Positions 25,185 through 33,886 of a stretch of 64,000 nucleotides of DNA are shown here, piece by piece (the first letter of the stretch is position 1; every line of letters begins with the position of its first letter). The notes beneath the pieces were generated by a model. That model saw only the letters and a program-made list of their open reading frames with translations. It did no database searches and was not told the DNA's origin. This stretch comes from Roseibium salinum (GTDB lineage Bacteria; Pseudomonadota; Alphaproteobacteria; Rhizobiales; Stappiaceae), in contig NZ_JAPEVI010000003.1 of NCBI RefSeq assembly GCF_026240905.1, positions 620,001 to 684,000 on the forward strand, given 5' to 3'. The position numbers and the translations under genes are program-made.

Positions 25185-25745
25185 CTATATCTTCCCGCAG
25201 AGCGCGCGTTTCAGCGCCGCGTCGACCGCATCCGCTTTCGAAGGATGCGGAACATAGGCCCGCAGCAGGGCAAAACCGCTCAGGGTGTCTTCCGTCTCGA
25301 TGACGATCAGATCCTCAAGGTTCTCCGGCGGCCGCTCGCGCAGGATGGAGAGCTGTTCCGTGGTCAGCACCAGCATGGAGAGACGCTCAGCGCCGGCCGT
25401 GCGGTTGTTGAGACTGTAGACGGCTTCCCCGGCCGAATTGAACAGCCCGATCGACCAGAAGGACACCGGAATGCTGGCGTCGAAGAGCACCGGTCCGTTG
25501 GCCAGCTGGAACCGGCAGACGGCATGTTTCATCGCCGGGTCGAGGTCCGGCAGGGCCTCCTGGCCGGGTTCGACATCCGGCAGCAGGTTGAACTGCCGGT
25601 CGGGCCCGTGTTTGGCGATGTTGTCGTAGGCGCTGTGCTGAACGTTGCGCGGAATGGCGAGCACCACCAGTATGTGGATGATGGCGGCAAGACAGAGCGT
25701 TGCCAGCATGCCGACAGTGAGGCTGAAGCGGGGCGAAAGCGTCAT
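25185..25745 (-). CDS. DUF1254-type membrane protein
   Basis: A 186-aa protein with one N-terminal membrane segment (LTVGMLATLCLAAIIHILVVLAI) and an exported domain that includes AYDNIAKHGPDRQFNLLPD and FSFWSIGLF-like elements (read as VSFWSIGLFNSAGEAVYSLN). This matches the DUF1254 half of the DUF1254/DUF1214 protein family. The start codon overlaps the stop of the DUF1214 gene (ATGA), so the two are coupled. Function is unknown. It is the last gene of a three-gene unit headed by a penicillin-binding protein. Confidence 0.75.
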   Translation of the reverse strand: MTLSPRFSLTVGMLATLCLAAIIHILVVLAIPRNVQHSAYDNIAKHGPDRQFNLLPDVEPGQEALPDLDPAMKHAVCRFQLANGPVLFDASIPVSFWSIGLFNSAGEAVYSLNNRTAGAERLSMLVLTTEQLSILRERPPENLEDLIVIETEDTLSGFALLRAYVPHPSKADAVDAALKRALCGKI

Positions 25746-26431
25746 GGGCAGCCCAGCCTGTCTATGACCGGCATGTTGACGCCGTCGAGGGCCGCACCCG
25801 TGGTGACCGGTGCATCGTAGAGCCGCAGAACGAAGCGCAGGCCGTCGCCGGCTCGGGCGTCGGCGGCCAGCGGCAGCCAGTTGCCGGAATGGGCCGCCTT
25901 GGCGGCGGTGATCTCAAACGAGCCGTCCGCATTGCGCAGGAGGTTCTGGCTGACCAATTGCACGCGTCCGGACAGCGTTTTAACCAGATTGCCGTGACCG
26001 TTCACCGTGGTGATCGTCCAGAGCCTTGCGGAGGGGGTCTGTCCCGCGATCCGGTAGACGCAGGTCGGGTCGAGCTGACGCCCCGCGCTGTCTTCCCGCG
26101 CGACCAGCGCAAGCCCTTCGCCGCTGGCCAGAGGGATAACGGCGCCGCGCGTGTAGATGGCGACGGAATAGGGATCCGCTTCCGCGGTGCCCGCCTTCGG
26201 ATAGGCGTGCCAAGGACCGAGGGTGACCGCGTCGAGGGGCTGCTCGCGCTCGATGACCAGATAGGCTGAGCTGATTCCCAGGAGCGACGCCAGCACCAGG
26301 ATTACGGCGATCGTAAACAGCGTGCGCACAGGGTGACCGCGGTAGGGCCGTATGGCCCGTGGCAGTTCGTCCTGGTACCAGTCGGCTTCGCCATGCGTGG
26401 CCTTGTGCGGCCGGAGAGCGGCGTCGGTCAT
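25742..26431 (-). CDS. DUF1214-type membrane protein
   Basis: A 229-aa protein with one membrane segment near residues 37-58 (LFTIAVILVLASLLGISSAYL) and an exported domain carrying the DUF1214 pattern: RLWTITTVNGHGNLVK, SFEITAAKAAHSGNWLPL and LRFVLRLYDAP. In many bacteria DUF1254 and DUF1214 are fused; here they are two overlapping genes. Its ATG overlaps the stop of the upstream PBP1 gene by four bases. The tight coupling points to an envelope role. Confidence 0.8.
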   Translation of the reverse strand: MTDAALRPHKATHGEADWYQDELPRAIRPYRGHPVRTLFTIAVILVLASLLGISSAYLVIEREQPLDAVTLGPWHAYPKAGTAEADPYSVAIYTRGAVIPLASGEGLALVAREDSAGRQLDPTCVYRIAGQTPSARLWTITTVNGHGNLVKTLSGRVQLVSQNLLRNADGSFEITAAKAAHSGNWLPLAADARAGDGLRFVLRLYDAPVTTGAALDGVNMPVIDRLGCP

Positions 26432-28656
26432 TGCGCGGCCGCCAGGTCGGTCGCGGCGGTGGAGGTAGCCGGCTCGATATCCGCCTTCGCACTGTCCTGT
26501 GCCACAATCCTTCGCAGATTGTCGCCGATGCCGAGCAGCAGTTCCTGCGTGCGCCGTTTCAAGACGCGCGGCTGTGGCGCCTCGGCGTCCTCGTCGGCCT
26601 GCGTGGTGGGGGCGGCGCGCGCGAGTCGAGGAAGGGTCTCGGCATCGACGCCCGGCATCCGGGCAAGCTCAATGCCGTTATGGGCATAGTCCATGAACTG
26701 ATGCCAGGTCATTGCAGGCAGGCTGCCGCCGGTCACGCGCCGGGTCGAGGTGAAGTCGTCATTGCCGAACCAGACGGCGGTGGTGAAGTTGCCGGTGTAG
26801 CCGACGAACCAGGCGTCCCTGTAGGCGTTGGTCGTGCCGGTCTTGCCGGCGGCGACAACCCCGTCGATCCGGGCCCGCCGCCCCGTGCCTTCCTCGACCA
26901 CATTGACTAGGATATCGTTGATCTGGTGGACCTTGTCTTCGGGCAGCACCCGTTTTGGCTCCGGCCCATCCCTTTCCCGGCGGTAGAGCACCGTACCGGC
27001 ACTGTTGGCAACTTCCAAGATGGCGTAAGGGGCGGCCTTGTACCCGCCGTTGGCCAATGAGGAATAGGCCGATGCCATGTCGATCACGGTCACTTCCGAT
27101 GATCCGATGGGCAGAGAGAGAGAATTCTCCAGCTCATGCGAGATGCCCATGGCATAGGCGGTTTCGATGATCTTCTCCCGGCCGAAATCCAGGGAAAGGC
27201 GCACCGGAATGGTGTTGATCGACTTGGTCAGCGCCAGTTTCAGGCTGACGGGGCCGCGATAGCTTCTCGTGTAATTCTTCGGCGACCAGTTGCCGATCCA
27301 GACCGGCCGGTCCGGTACGATACTCTCCGGGGTATAGCCGTTCAGGAACGCGGTCATATAGACGAAGGGCTTGAAGGAGGATCCCGGCTGGCGCAGGGCG
27401 TTGACGGCGCGGTTGAACTGGCTTTCGCCATAGGACCTTCCGCCGACCATGGCGACCACGGCTCCGTCCGGGATCATCGAGACCAGGGCGGCTTCGTTCG
27501 CATCGCGCAGCTTGCCGTTCTCTCTCAAGACCGTTTCGACCGCCAGGGCCGCCTGGCGCTGCAGGGCCGGGTCCAGGGTTGTCCGGACCGTCACGATACG
27601 GTCGCGGGCGAGGGCGGGATTGCGGCGGGCGAGCTTTTTCACCTCCTCCAGGCCCCAGTCGAGGAAATATTCGGGCAATTGCTCCTGGGAGCGGTCAACC
27701 GCCAGGGCCGGGTTGCGGCGGGCGCCGATCACCTGTCCTTCGGTCAGGAGTTCGGACTGAACCATGTTGGTCAGCACTTCATTGGCGCGGGCGCGCGCCG
27801 CGGGAAGGTTGATATGCGGGGCATATTTGGTCGGCGCCTTGTAGAGGCCTGCAAGCATGGCGCTTTCGGCGAGTGTCAGCTCGCGCACGTTCTTGTTGAA
27901 ATAGAACTCCGCGGCGGCAGTCACGCCGAAAACGCCCCCGCCCATATAGGCCCGGTCCAGGTAGAGCTTGAGGATTTCCTGCTTGGAGAGATTGGCCTCC
28001 AACCACAGGGCCAGATACGCTTCCTTGATCTTGCGGCTCAGGCTGCGCTCGTTGTTCAGGAAGAGGTTTTTGGCAAGCTGCTGGGTCAGTGTCGATCCGC
28101 CCTGGACGACACCGCCTGCGCGGGCATTTTCCACCATCGCGCGGAAGGTGCCGACGAAATCGATGCCGAAATGCATGAAGAAGCGCCGGTCCTCGGTCGC
28201 CAGTGTGGCCTTGACGAGCGAATCGGGAATCTCCTCCAGGGGAACACTGTCGTTGAGTACGATGCCCCGGCGTCCGATTTCATTGCCGAACCTGTCCAGA
28301 AAGGTGACGGCGAAATCCTCGGTTGTCTTCCAGTCGGCATAGCGGGTTGCCTCGAAGGCGGGCTGGGCAAAGGCCAGCACGATCACGAAGCCGATGACGC
28401 CGAAGGTCAGGCCATCGGAACACAGCTCCGACAAGGCGCGCCAGATCCCATGAGCGCGGAACCGGCGCAGAAAAGCGTCGTAGCCTTCGATCGTACGGCG
28501 CAACGCGGTGCCGCTTTTCCAGAGCGCGGTGTCGACAAGGGCATCGATCGCAAGGAAAAACCGGCGGATACGGCCACGCTTGCGCAGCGTAACGTTGCCG
28601 TCTTTGTCATTTGATTGCCGTTCGTCTGCCACGCGATACTCTGTGTCCGGGATCAA
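26428..28656 (-). CDS. class A penicillin-binding protein (PBP1, transglycosylase/transpeptidase)
   Basis: A 742-aa bifunctional peptidoglycan synthase. Basic cytoplasmic tail, one membrane segment around residues 88-105, glycosyltransferase 51 domain with catalytic Glu in ATEDRRFFMHFGID and GGSTLTQQLAKNLFL, then a transpeptidase domain with SxxK in RQPGSSFKPF, SxN in TKSINT and KTG in AGKTGTTNAYRD. All catalytic motifs are intact. The start is uncertain: the frame opens at TTG 28656 with no clear ribosome site, and GTG 28632 is an alternative. Co-transcribed with the DUF1214 and DUF1254 genes. Confidence 0.9.
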   Translation of the reverse strand: MIPDTEYRVADERQSNDKDGNVTLRKRGRIRRFFLAIDALVDTALWKSGTALRRTIEGYDAFLRRFRAHGIWRALSELCSDGLTFGVIGFVIVLAFAQPAFEATRYADWKTTEDFAVTFLDRFGNEIGRRGIVLNDSVPLEEIPDSLVKATLATEDRRFFMHFGIDFVGTFRAMVENARAGGVVQGGSTLTQQLAKNLFLNNERSLSRKIKEAYLALWLEANLSKQEILKLYLDRAYMGGGVFGVTAAAEFYFNKNVRELTLAESAMLAGLYKAPTKYAPHINLPAARARANEVLTNMVQSELLTEGQVIGARRNPALAVDRSQEQLPEYFLDWGLEEVKKLARRNPALARDRIVTVRTTLDPALQRQAALAVETVLRENGKLRDANEAALVSMIPDGAVVAMVGGRSYGESQFNRAVNALRQPGSSFKPFVYMTAFLNGYTPESIVPDRPVWIGNWSPKNYTRSYRGPVSLKLALTKSINTIPVRLSLDFGREKIIETAYAMGISHELENSLSLPIGSSEVTVIDMASAYSSLANGGYKAAPYAILEVANSAGTVLYRRERDGPEPKRVLPEDKVHQINDILVNVVEEGTGRRARIDGVVAAGKTGTTNAYRDAWFVGYTGNFTTAVWFGNDDFTSTRRVTGGSLPAMTWHQFMDYAHNGIELARMPGVDAETLPRLARAAPTTQADEDAEAPQPRVLKRRTQELLLGIGDNLRRIVAQDSAKADIEPATSTAATDLAAAQ

Positions 28657-28873
28657 GAGGGGCCGATTTCAAATTACCGGTTTTTTGGGTGCGTGAAAAC
28701 CAGTCTCGGATCGCAGTCTATATGACGTATGGTTTATTGATCTTTCCTGAATCCTGGCCGCTCCGGGCCGGATCAGCGGGCGCCGGAAGGCGAGGGACAG
28801 GCTTGCAACCGCTTGCCGCCCTGCCGTTTGCATGATAGGCGGGAACCGGCTTTCCAACGGCAAAGAAAGAAGA

Positions 28874-29353
28874 ATGAAAGCGGACTCACTCACTGGCGAC
28901 CTGCCGTTCTGGAAAACCAAGACCCTGGAGGACATGAGCACCTCCGAGTGGGAGTCCCTGTGCGACGGGTGTGCCCGGTGCTGTCTCAACAAACTGGAAG
29001 ACTGGGACACCGGCGAGATCGTCTGGACCGACGTCGCTTGCACCCTTTTGGACGGTCGGAGCTGCCGCTGCAAGGACTATGAGAACCGGGCGGCAACAGT
29101 GCCCGACTGTATTCAGCTGACGCCGGAAGAAGTGCGCACGCTGACCTGGCTGCCGCCGACATGCGCCTATCGACTGGTCAGGGAGGGGCTTGATCTCTAC
29201 TGGTGGCATCCTCTGGTCTCCGGCGATCCGGAGACGGTGCACCAGGCCGGAATATCGGTGCGCGGCCGGACTGTTCCCGAAGACGGCATGGCGCTTCAGG
29301 ATTACGAGCATCACGTGGTGAACTGGCCGGCGGAACTTCCCGACGGCGATTGA
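28874..29353 (+). CDS. YcgN/UPF0260 cysteine-cluster protein
   Basis: A 159-aa cytosolic protein of the YcgN (UPF0260) family, with a CxxCxxCC-type cluster: CDGCARCC around residue 30 and further cysteines in [18 protein letters not shown] and PTCAYRL. The pattern suggests binding of zinc or an Fe-S cluster; the function is not known. ATG 28874 was chosen because family members start just before a [12 protein letters not shown] segment; the frame is open 14 codons upstream. Confidence 0.88.
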   Translation: MKADSLTGDLPFWKTKTLEDMSTSEWESLCDGCARCCLNKLEDWDTGEIVWTDVACTLLDGRSCRCKDYENRAATVPDCIQLTPEEVRTLTWLPPTCAYRLVREGLDLYWWHPLVSGDPETVHQAGISVRGRTVPEDGMALQDYEHHVVNWPAELPDGD

Positions 29354-29399
29354 GCTTTGTCCGCCTGGCGTCATTCGGACGAAACGTAGTGTCTCTCCA

Positions 29400-30017
29400 T
29401 CAGCAAGCGAGCAGATAGGCTTCCACGTGTCGCCGCAGCCTGGCCTCCAGCGCGGCGCGATCGGTCAATTGATGACTTTTCAAGAGGATCGCCCCGTGGA
29501 TCATGAAGGCGATCAGTCCATCGACCAATTCCGCCGGAGAGCGGTCTTGCCGCAAGGCCGGACGGACGGCTTCGTCAGCCTGCCAGGTTCCCAGATATGA
29601 GGCCAGATCCGCATCGAGCGCCCCGAGCGTCTCGACGAATTCCGCAGCGCAATTGGGTTTCGTCACGCCGATATTGTCCAGGAACAGACGCAGGATCGTC
29701 GGGCTGTCCGTGATCACCGCAATGAAGGCCATGATCCGCCGGAGCAGATTTCCGACGGGATCCGCCGGCATTTCCGCCGAGGCAGCCTCTTCCTCCTGCG
29801 TTGAGTGAAGCGCGTTCAGCCGGTCCAGCAGCACATGTGAGAGCAGGCCGTCCATATCCCCGAAATGCGCGAACACGGTTCCCTTGGCGACCCCGGCTTC
29901 CACGGCGACGGATTCGGCGGTGACCTGTTCCAGGCCGTGGCGATGGGTCAGTTCCCTGGCGGCCTGCAGCACCCGTGCTCTGGTGGCAACACTGCGCTGC
30001 TGCGGTTTGCGTGTCAT
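29400..30017 (-). CDS. TetR-family transcriptional regulator
   Basis: A 205-aa repressor with an N-terminal HTH (residues about 15-60: ELTHRHGLEQVTAESVAVEA, then GVAKGTVFAHFGDMDGLL) and a helical ligand/dimer domain. It is divergent from a flavodoxin-fold NAD(P)H oxidoreductase gene. The spacer holds two mirror-image palindromes, TGACCACGGTCA and TGACCGTGGTCA, the nearer only 15 bases from this start, so autorepression and control of the neighbour are likely. Inducer unknown. Confidence 0.9.
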   Translation of the reverse strand: MTRKPQQRSVATRARVLQAARELTHRHGLEQVTAESVAVEAGVAKGTVFAHFGDMDGLLSHVLLDRLNALHSTQEEEAASAEMPADPVGNLLRRIMAFIAVITDSPTILRLFLDNIGVTKPNCAAEFVETLGALDADLASYLGTWQADEAVRPALRQDRSPAELVDGLIAFMIHGAILLKSHQLTDRAALEARLRRHVEAYLLAC

Positions 30018-30032
30018 GAATCCTCATAAAAA

Positions 30033-30044
30033 TGACCACGGTCA
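30033..30044. promoter_or_regulatory. TetR operator 1
   Basis: TGACCACGGTCA: arms TGACC and GGTCA around a two-base centre, flanked by A/T. It lies 15 bases upstream of the TetR start codon and is the reverse complement of operator 2. Confidence 0.7.
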
Positions 30045-30083
30045 AAAAATACCTTGACCTACAAGCGTAACGATGTCAATAAA

Positions 30084-30095
30084 TGACCGTGGTCA
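30084..30095. promoter_or_regulatory. TetR operator 2
   Basis: TGACCGTGGTCA, the exact reverse complement of operator 1, 51 bases away. A further half site TTGACC sits between them (30054). Spacing of about five helical turns places both on the same face of the DNA. Confidence 0.7.
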
Positions 30096-30233
30096 ATTTT
30101 AGAGTTGAGCCGCACCAGCTGGATCGAACTGCATTCGCGTCGAACCGCGCGAATGCAGAAAAATGAAACAATCGCAAGATCTTGGAGCAGTCAGTTCGCC
30201 TACCAGCGCTGAAGGCTCCGGAAAAGGTGTGAG

Positions 30234-30815
30234 ATGACACGTATTCTGATCCTCGACGGACATCCGGCCAAAGATACCTTCTGCCAGGCCCTGGGCGATG
30301 CATACGCCCATAGTGCCTGGAATAACGGACACGAAGTCCGCGTGCGGCATCTGTCCGGGATGGCGTTCAACCCCGACTTCGGCCAGTCGACTTTTTCCGG
30401 CACCCGGCCATGGGAACCGGATCTTCAGGCGCTCTGGGACGATATCGTCTGGTGCGAGCACTTCGTCGTCGTCCATCCCCTCTGGTGGGGCGGGCTTCCC
30501 GCCAAGCTGAAGGGCGTGTTCGACCGGATCCTGCTGCCGGGCATGGCATTCCGGTATGTCTCGGGAAAACCCCTGCCGGAAAAGCTGCTTGCGGGGCGCA
30601 CGGCAGAGGTGCTGGTGACCTCGGATACGCCGGGCTGGTACTTCCGCTGGATCTACGGCTCCGGCGCGCGCAAGCAGACCGAAAAGCAGATCCTCGACTT
30701 CTGTGGGCTCAAGCCCAGGGGATATCACATGTTCGCACCCGTCCGCGGGTCGAGTGGCAGCGACCGGGAAAAGATGCTGAGCCGCGCCGGGCAACTGGGC
30801 CGCAGGGCTGCCTGA
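30234..30815 (+). CDS. NAD(P)H-dependent flavoprotein oxidoreductase (flavodoxin-like fold)
   Basis: A 193-aa protein of the NQO1/MdaB-like flavodoxin-fold family. The N-terminal ILILDGHPAKDTFCQALGDAY is the FMN/FAD phosphate-binding start, and HPLWWGGLPAKLKGVFDRIL is the family's hallmark around residue 85. Such enzymes carry out two-electron reduction of quinones or nitro compounds, avoiding radical formation. It is probably the target of the divergent TetR repressor, which argues for induction by a toxic quinone-like compound. Confidence 0.88.
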   Translation: MTRILILDGHPAKDTFCQALGDAYAHSAWNNGHEVRVRHLSGMAFNPDFGQSTFSGTRPWEPDLQALWDDIVWCEHFVVVHPLWWGGLPAKLKGVFDRILLPGMAFRYVSGKPLPEKLLAGRTAEVLVTSDTPGWYFRWIYGSGARKQTEKQILDFCGLKPRGYHMFAPVRGSSGSDREKMLSRAGQLGRRAA

Positions 30816-30824
30816 GGCCTTTCT

Positions 30825-31829
30825 CTAGCGTCCGAACCGCTGCCGCCAGGTCGGGACCGGATCGCCCGGGGCGGGGGAGGCGTGATAGATGCCTCTGGCA
30901 ATGGCGCGCGCAAGACAGGCGGCTGCGGCGGCCCCGAGCTGGACCATGTCTTCCAGACCGTTTTTCAGTTTGCGCTGACCGGTCGACAGAGCGAAAACCA
31001 GATCGCCGTCCAAAGGCGTGTGCGCCGGCCAGAGCGCCCGGGCGAGGCCGTCGTGAGCCATCACGGCAAGGCGCTTGGCTTCACCCTTGGTCAGGATCGC
31101 GTCCGTGGCGACGGCTGCGATGGTGGTATTGGCGCCGGCCTTCAGCCCGTCGAGTTTCGTTCGCACGGCGGTGCTGTCCGCAGGCAGGGGGTGTGCCATT
31201 CCCCGGCCTCCGAATTCCCCGTCGATTTCGAAGGGTGCGGCCCAGAAATGCGCGCTGTCGCCGATCGTTGCCCGTCCGAGCGCATTGACCGCAACAATCG
31301 CCCCGATCGTGACGCCGTTCTGAAGCACCTGTGATGCGGAGCCGAGACCGCCTTTCAGGTTGGCGGTCGTCGCACCGGTCCCGGCACCGACCGAGCCAAG
31401 GGGAAACTCATGGCCGATGGCGTCCAGCGCGGAGCGGCCGAGATCGCGGTAGGGCGCTGCCTGACCCCAGCTCTTGTCGCCGCCGTTCAGGAGATCGAAC
31501 AGGATCGCGGTCGGCACGATCGGAACCCGGACGGGGCCGATCTGAAAGCCGTAGCCGAGGTCCGCCAGGCGTCCCTGAACCCCCGCACCGGCATCGAGGC
31601 CGAAGGCGGAGCCGCCGGCGAGCACGATGGCGTCAATCTTTTCGATCGTCTGTTCCGGCTCCAGCAGTGCGATCTCCCGTGTGCCGGGCGCGCCCCCATG
31701 GATTGCGACGGACGTGACGGCGGGCTCGTCCGGGACAAGAACCGTCGCGCCGGATTTCAGCTCCTCGTCGGAGGCATTGCCGACCTTGAGGCCGGGAACG
31801 TCGGTGATGAGGTTGCGCAGGCCGGCCAT
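30825..31829 (-). CDS. P1-family (DmpA/BapA-type) aminopeptidase
   Basis: A 334-aa member of the Ntn-hydrolase-like P1/DmpA peptidases (L-aminopeptidase/D-esterase, beta-peptidyl aminopeptidase). ITDVPGLKVGNASDE at the N-terminus, DAIVLAGGSAFGLDAGAG and GSVGAGTGATTANLKGGLGS are family signatures; the precursor is normally self-cleaved before a nucleophilic Ser or Thr in the later part. Cytoplasmic, no signal peptide. It is convergent with the oxidoreductase gene (nine bases between stops). Substrate unknown. Confidence 0.88.
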   Translation of the reverse strand: MAGLRNLITDVPGLKVGNASDEELKSGATVLVPDEPAVTSVAIHGGAPGTREIALLEPEQTIEKIDAIVLAGGSAFGLDAGAGVQGRLADLGYGFQIGPVRVPIVPTAILFDLLNGGDKSWGQAAPYRDLGRSALDAIGHEFPLGSVGAGTGATTANLKGGLGSASQVLQNGVTIGAIVAVNALGRATIGDSAHFWAAPFEIDGEFGGRGMAHPLPADSTAVRTKLDGLKAGANTTIAAVATDAILTKGEAKRLAVMAHDGLARALWPAHTPLDGDLVFALSTGQRKLKNGLEDMVQLGAAAAACLARAIARGIYHASPAPGDPVPTWRQRFGR

Positions 31830-31883
31830 GAGCTGTCAGTCCAGGTTTGACGGAGCGGAAAGAGGAATGTGATCCGAAGCAGA

Positions 31884-32411
31884 TCACGTGTCGAGGCTTT
31901 TGTATCCCCGGCGCACATAGAGCAGGGATTTGCCGGGGGCGGAAACCCGCAAATCGGCGACCGTACCGACGATAATGGAATGGGTGCCCATTTCGGTGAC
32001 CGAAAACACCTCGCAATCGACACTGAGGCGAGCATTGTCGAGTGCCGGACAGCCGGTTGCGAGCCGCGTCCAGCTGCCCTTTGCGAACCGGTCGTCCATC
32101 TCCAGCTTGTTCCGCCCGGCAAAAGCCTCGGAAATCTCCTCGTGATCGTCGCCCAGGGTATTGAGGCAGAAACTGCGGTTCGTCAGCACGGCCGCGTGGA
32201 TCCGGGTAAGGCGGTTGAGGCAGACGAGGATGCTTGGAGGATCATCGCTGACCGAACAGGCGGCGGAAACGGTGGCGCCCATGCGCCCGGCCGGGCCATC
32301 CGTCGTCACCACGTGCACGGCCGCCGCGATCCGGCTCATCGCTTCCCGAAAGCTTTGTGCATCCAGTGTCAGCTTGCCCTGGTCTGTCGAATCTGAGGAG
32401 GATGAGGACAT
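31884..32411 (-). CDS. flavin reductase-like (HpaC/RutF type) protein
   Basis: A 175-aa split-barrel flavin reductase: SFREAMSRIAAAVHVVTTDG, then GRMGATVSAACSVSDDPPSI and LTNRSFCLNTLGDDHEEISE are typical of the small component of two-component flavin monooxygenases. It would supply reduced FMN or FAD. ATG 32411 is preferred; the frame is open 12 codons upstream without a better ribosome site. No monooxygenase partner is adjacent. It follows the P1 peptidase on the same strand (transcribed before it), 54 bases apart. Confidence 0.87.
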   Translation of the reverse strand: MSSSSSDSTDQGKLTLDAQSFREAMSRIAAAVHVVTTDGPAGRMGATVSAACSVSDDPPSILVCLNRLTRIHAAVLTNRSFCLNTLGDDHEEISEAFAGRNKLEMDDRFAKGSWTRLATGCPALDNARLSVDCEVFSVTEMGTHSIIVGTVADLRVSAPGKSLLYVRRGYKSLDT

Positions 32412-32701
32412 TCTGTCGGCTCCTTGGGGGCAAGGGAATCGGATCAAGCTTCTGACGAAACGGGAGTTTATTCGTCCTGTTCCACTGTGCCTAGATCAAG
32501 TTGCCGTCAAGTGAAAGGGCGAGAAAGCGGACAAGCGGGCCGATCGTTGAAGATTTCCCGATCCATCTTGCCAGGGAGCACAGCTTTCCGGAACAGGCCG
32601 CTTGTTCGGAGCAGCCGGCATTTTGCATGCGGGCGCATTGAGCTTGGCCTCTGCTCGGGGTACCTGTAAGAAACGAAACACTTGGAAATCCGGGGAGGCC
32701 G

Positions 32702-33814
32702 ATGAGATATCTGCAGCTTGCCGCCAGCGCGGCCGTTCTGGTTTCCTGCATTTTGCCCGGCGCGGCGTCTGCCGAGATTCCGATCGCCGTCGCGGGCCCG
32801 ATGAAAGGCCAGTTCGCGGAGTTCGGCGCCCAGATGCAGGCCGGAGCCGAGCAGGCAATTGCCGACATCAATGCCGCCGGCGGCGTGAACGGCGAACCGC
32901 TGGTTCTTGAAATTGCCGACGATAACTGTGACGCGGAAACGGCCAGGGCCGTGGCCAATCAGCTGGTCGGCAAGGGTGTCCGGTTCGTCGCCGGGCATCT
33001 GTGCTTTGCCGCTTCCATACCGGCTAGCGATGTCTATTCGAATGCCGGCATCGTCCAGATTTCTCCGGGTACCACCTTGCCCGCATATACCGACGAGCGG
33101 CCGGGCGAAGGCGTGTTCCGGATGGCGCCAAGGGACGATCAGCAGGCCCGGCTGGCCGGCCGCCTTCTGGCGCAGGAGTTCGGCGGTGAACGCATTGCGA
33201 TCCTTCATGACAAGACCGTCTACGGCAAAGGCCTTACCGATGCGGTCAAGTCCGTCATGACGGAGCTTGGAACAACCGAGAGCATTGCCCTTGGCTTTGA
33301 CGCGGGTGATGACGATTACCGCTACTTGGTGTCCCAGCTCGCCCTGGAAGACATCGGCGTCGTCTATCTGGGCGGGTATCCGCCGGAAGCCGGGCTGATC
33401 AAGCTAGAAATGGAGCGGCAGGACCTGGGCGCGGTTCTGGTCGCGGGCGATGCCCTGGTGACCGAAGACTACTGGTCGGTGGCAGGCCCGGCGGCCAACG
33501 GCACTCTGCTGAGCTATCCGCTGAACCCGCGGGACATTCCGGCCGCCCGGACTGTCATAAGCGCACTGGAAGAAGCCGGAAAGCCGGCGGATCGCTATGC
33601 GCTGACCACCTACGCGGCCGTTCAGGCCTGGGCACAGGCGGCCGAAGCGGCCGGCGGCACGGCACTTGAAGAAGTTTCCGCGGCACTCGATCAAGGCACT
33701 TTCGACACCGTGCTGGGGCCGGTCTCGTTCGACGAGAACGGCGACAGCAACGTGCCGGGCTATGTCTGGTACGAATGGCGTGACGGCGGTCCCCGCCTGA
33801 GAGGGGCGCAATAA
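32702..33814 (+). CDS. branched-chain amino acid-type ABC binding protein (LivJ-like), orphan
   Basis: A 370-aa class I periplasmic binding protein. GGGGAGG eight bases before ATG 32702 fixes the start. Signal peptide ends at ASAEIPIAVAG; then GPMKGQFAEFGAQMQAGAEQ, DINAAGG and VVYLGGY-like segments are as in LivJ/LivK. No permease or ATPase gene is near, so it either serves a transporter encoded elsewhere or a sensor. Ligand unknown (branched-chain amino acids, amides or aromatic acids are all seen in the family). Confidence 0.88.
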   Translation: MRYLQLAASAAVLVSCILPGAASAEIPIAVAGPMKGQFAEFGAQMQAGAEQAIADINAAGGVNGEPLVLEIADDNCDAETARAVANQLVGKGVRFVAGHLCFAASIPASDVYSNAGIVQISPGTTLPAYTDERPGEGVFRMAPRDDQQARLAGRLLAQEFGGERIAILHDKTVYGKGLTDAVKSVMTELGTTESIALGFDAGDDDYRYLVSQLALEDIGVVYLGGYPPEAGLIKLEMERQDLGAVLVAGDALVTEDYWSVAGPAANGTLLSYPLNPRDIPAARTVISALEEAGKPADRYALTTYAAVQAWAQAAEAAGGTALEEVSAALDQGTFDTVLGPVSFDENGDSNVPGYVWYEWRDGGPRLRGAQ

Positions 33815-33886
33815 GAGCCGCGTCAGGGAAGGAAATGAGCACGCGGCCGTGAGGCGCGCGTGCTGTCATTCGGGACCGGGAGTGGT

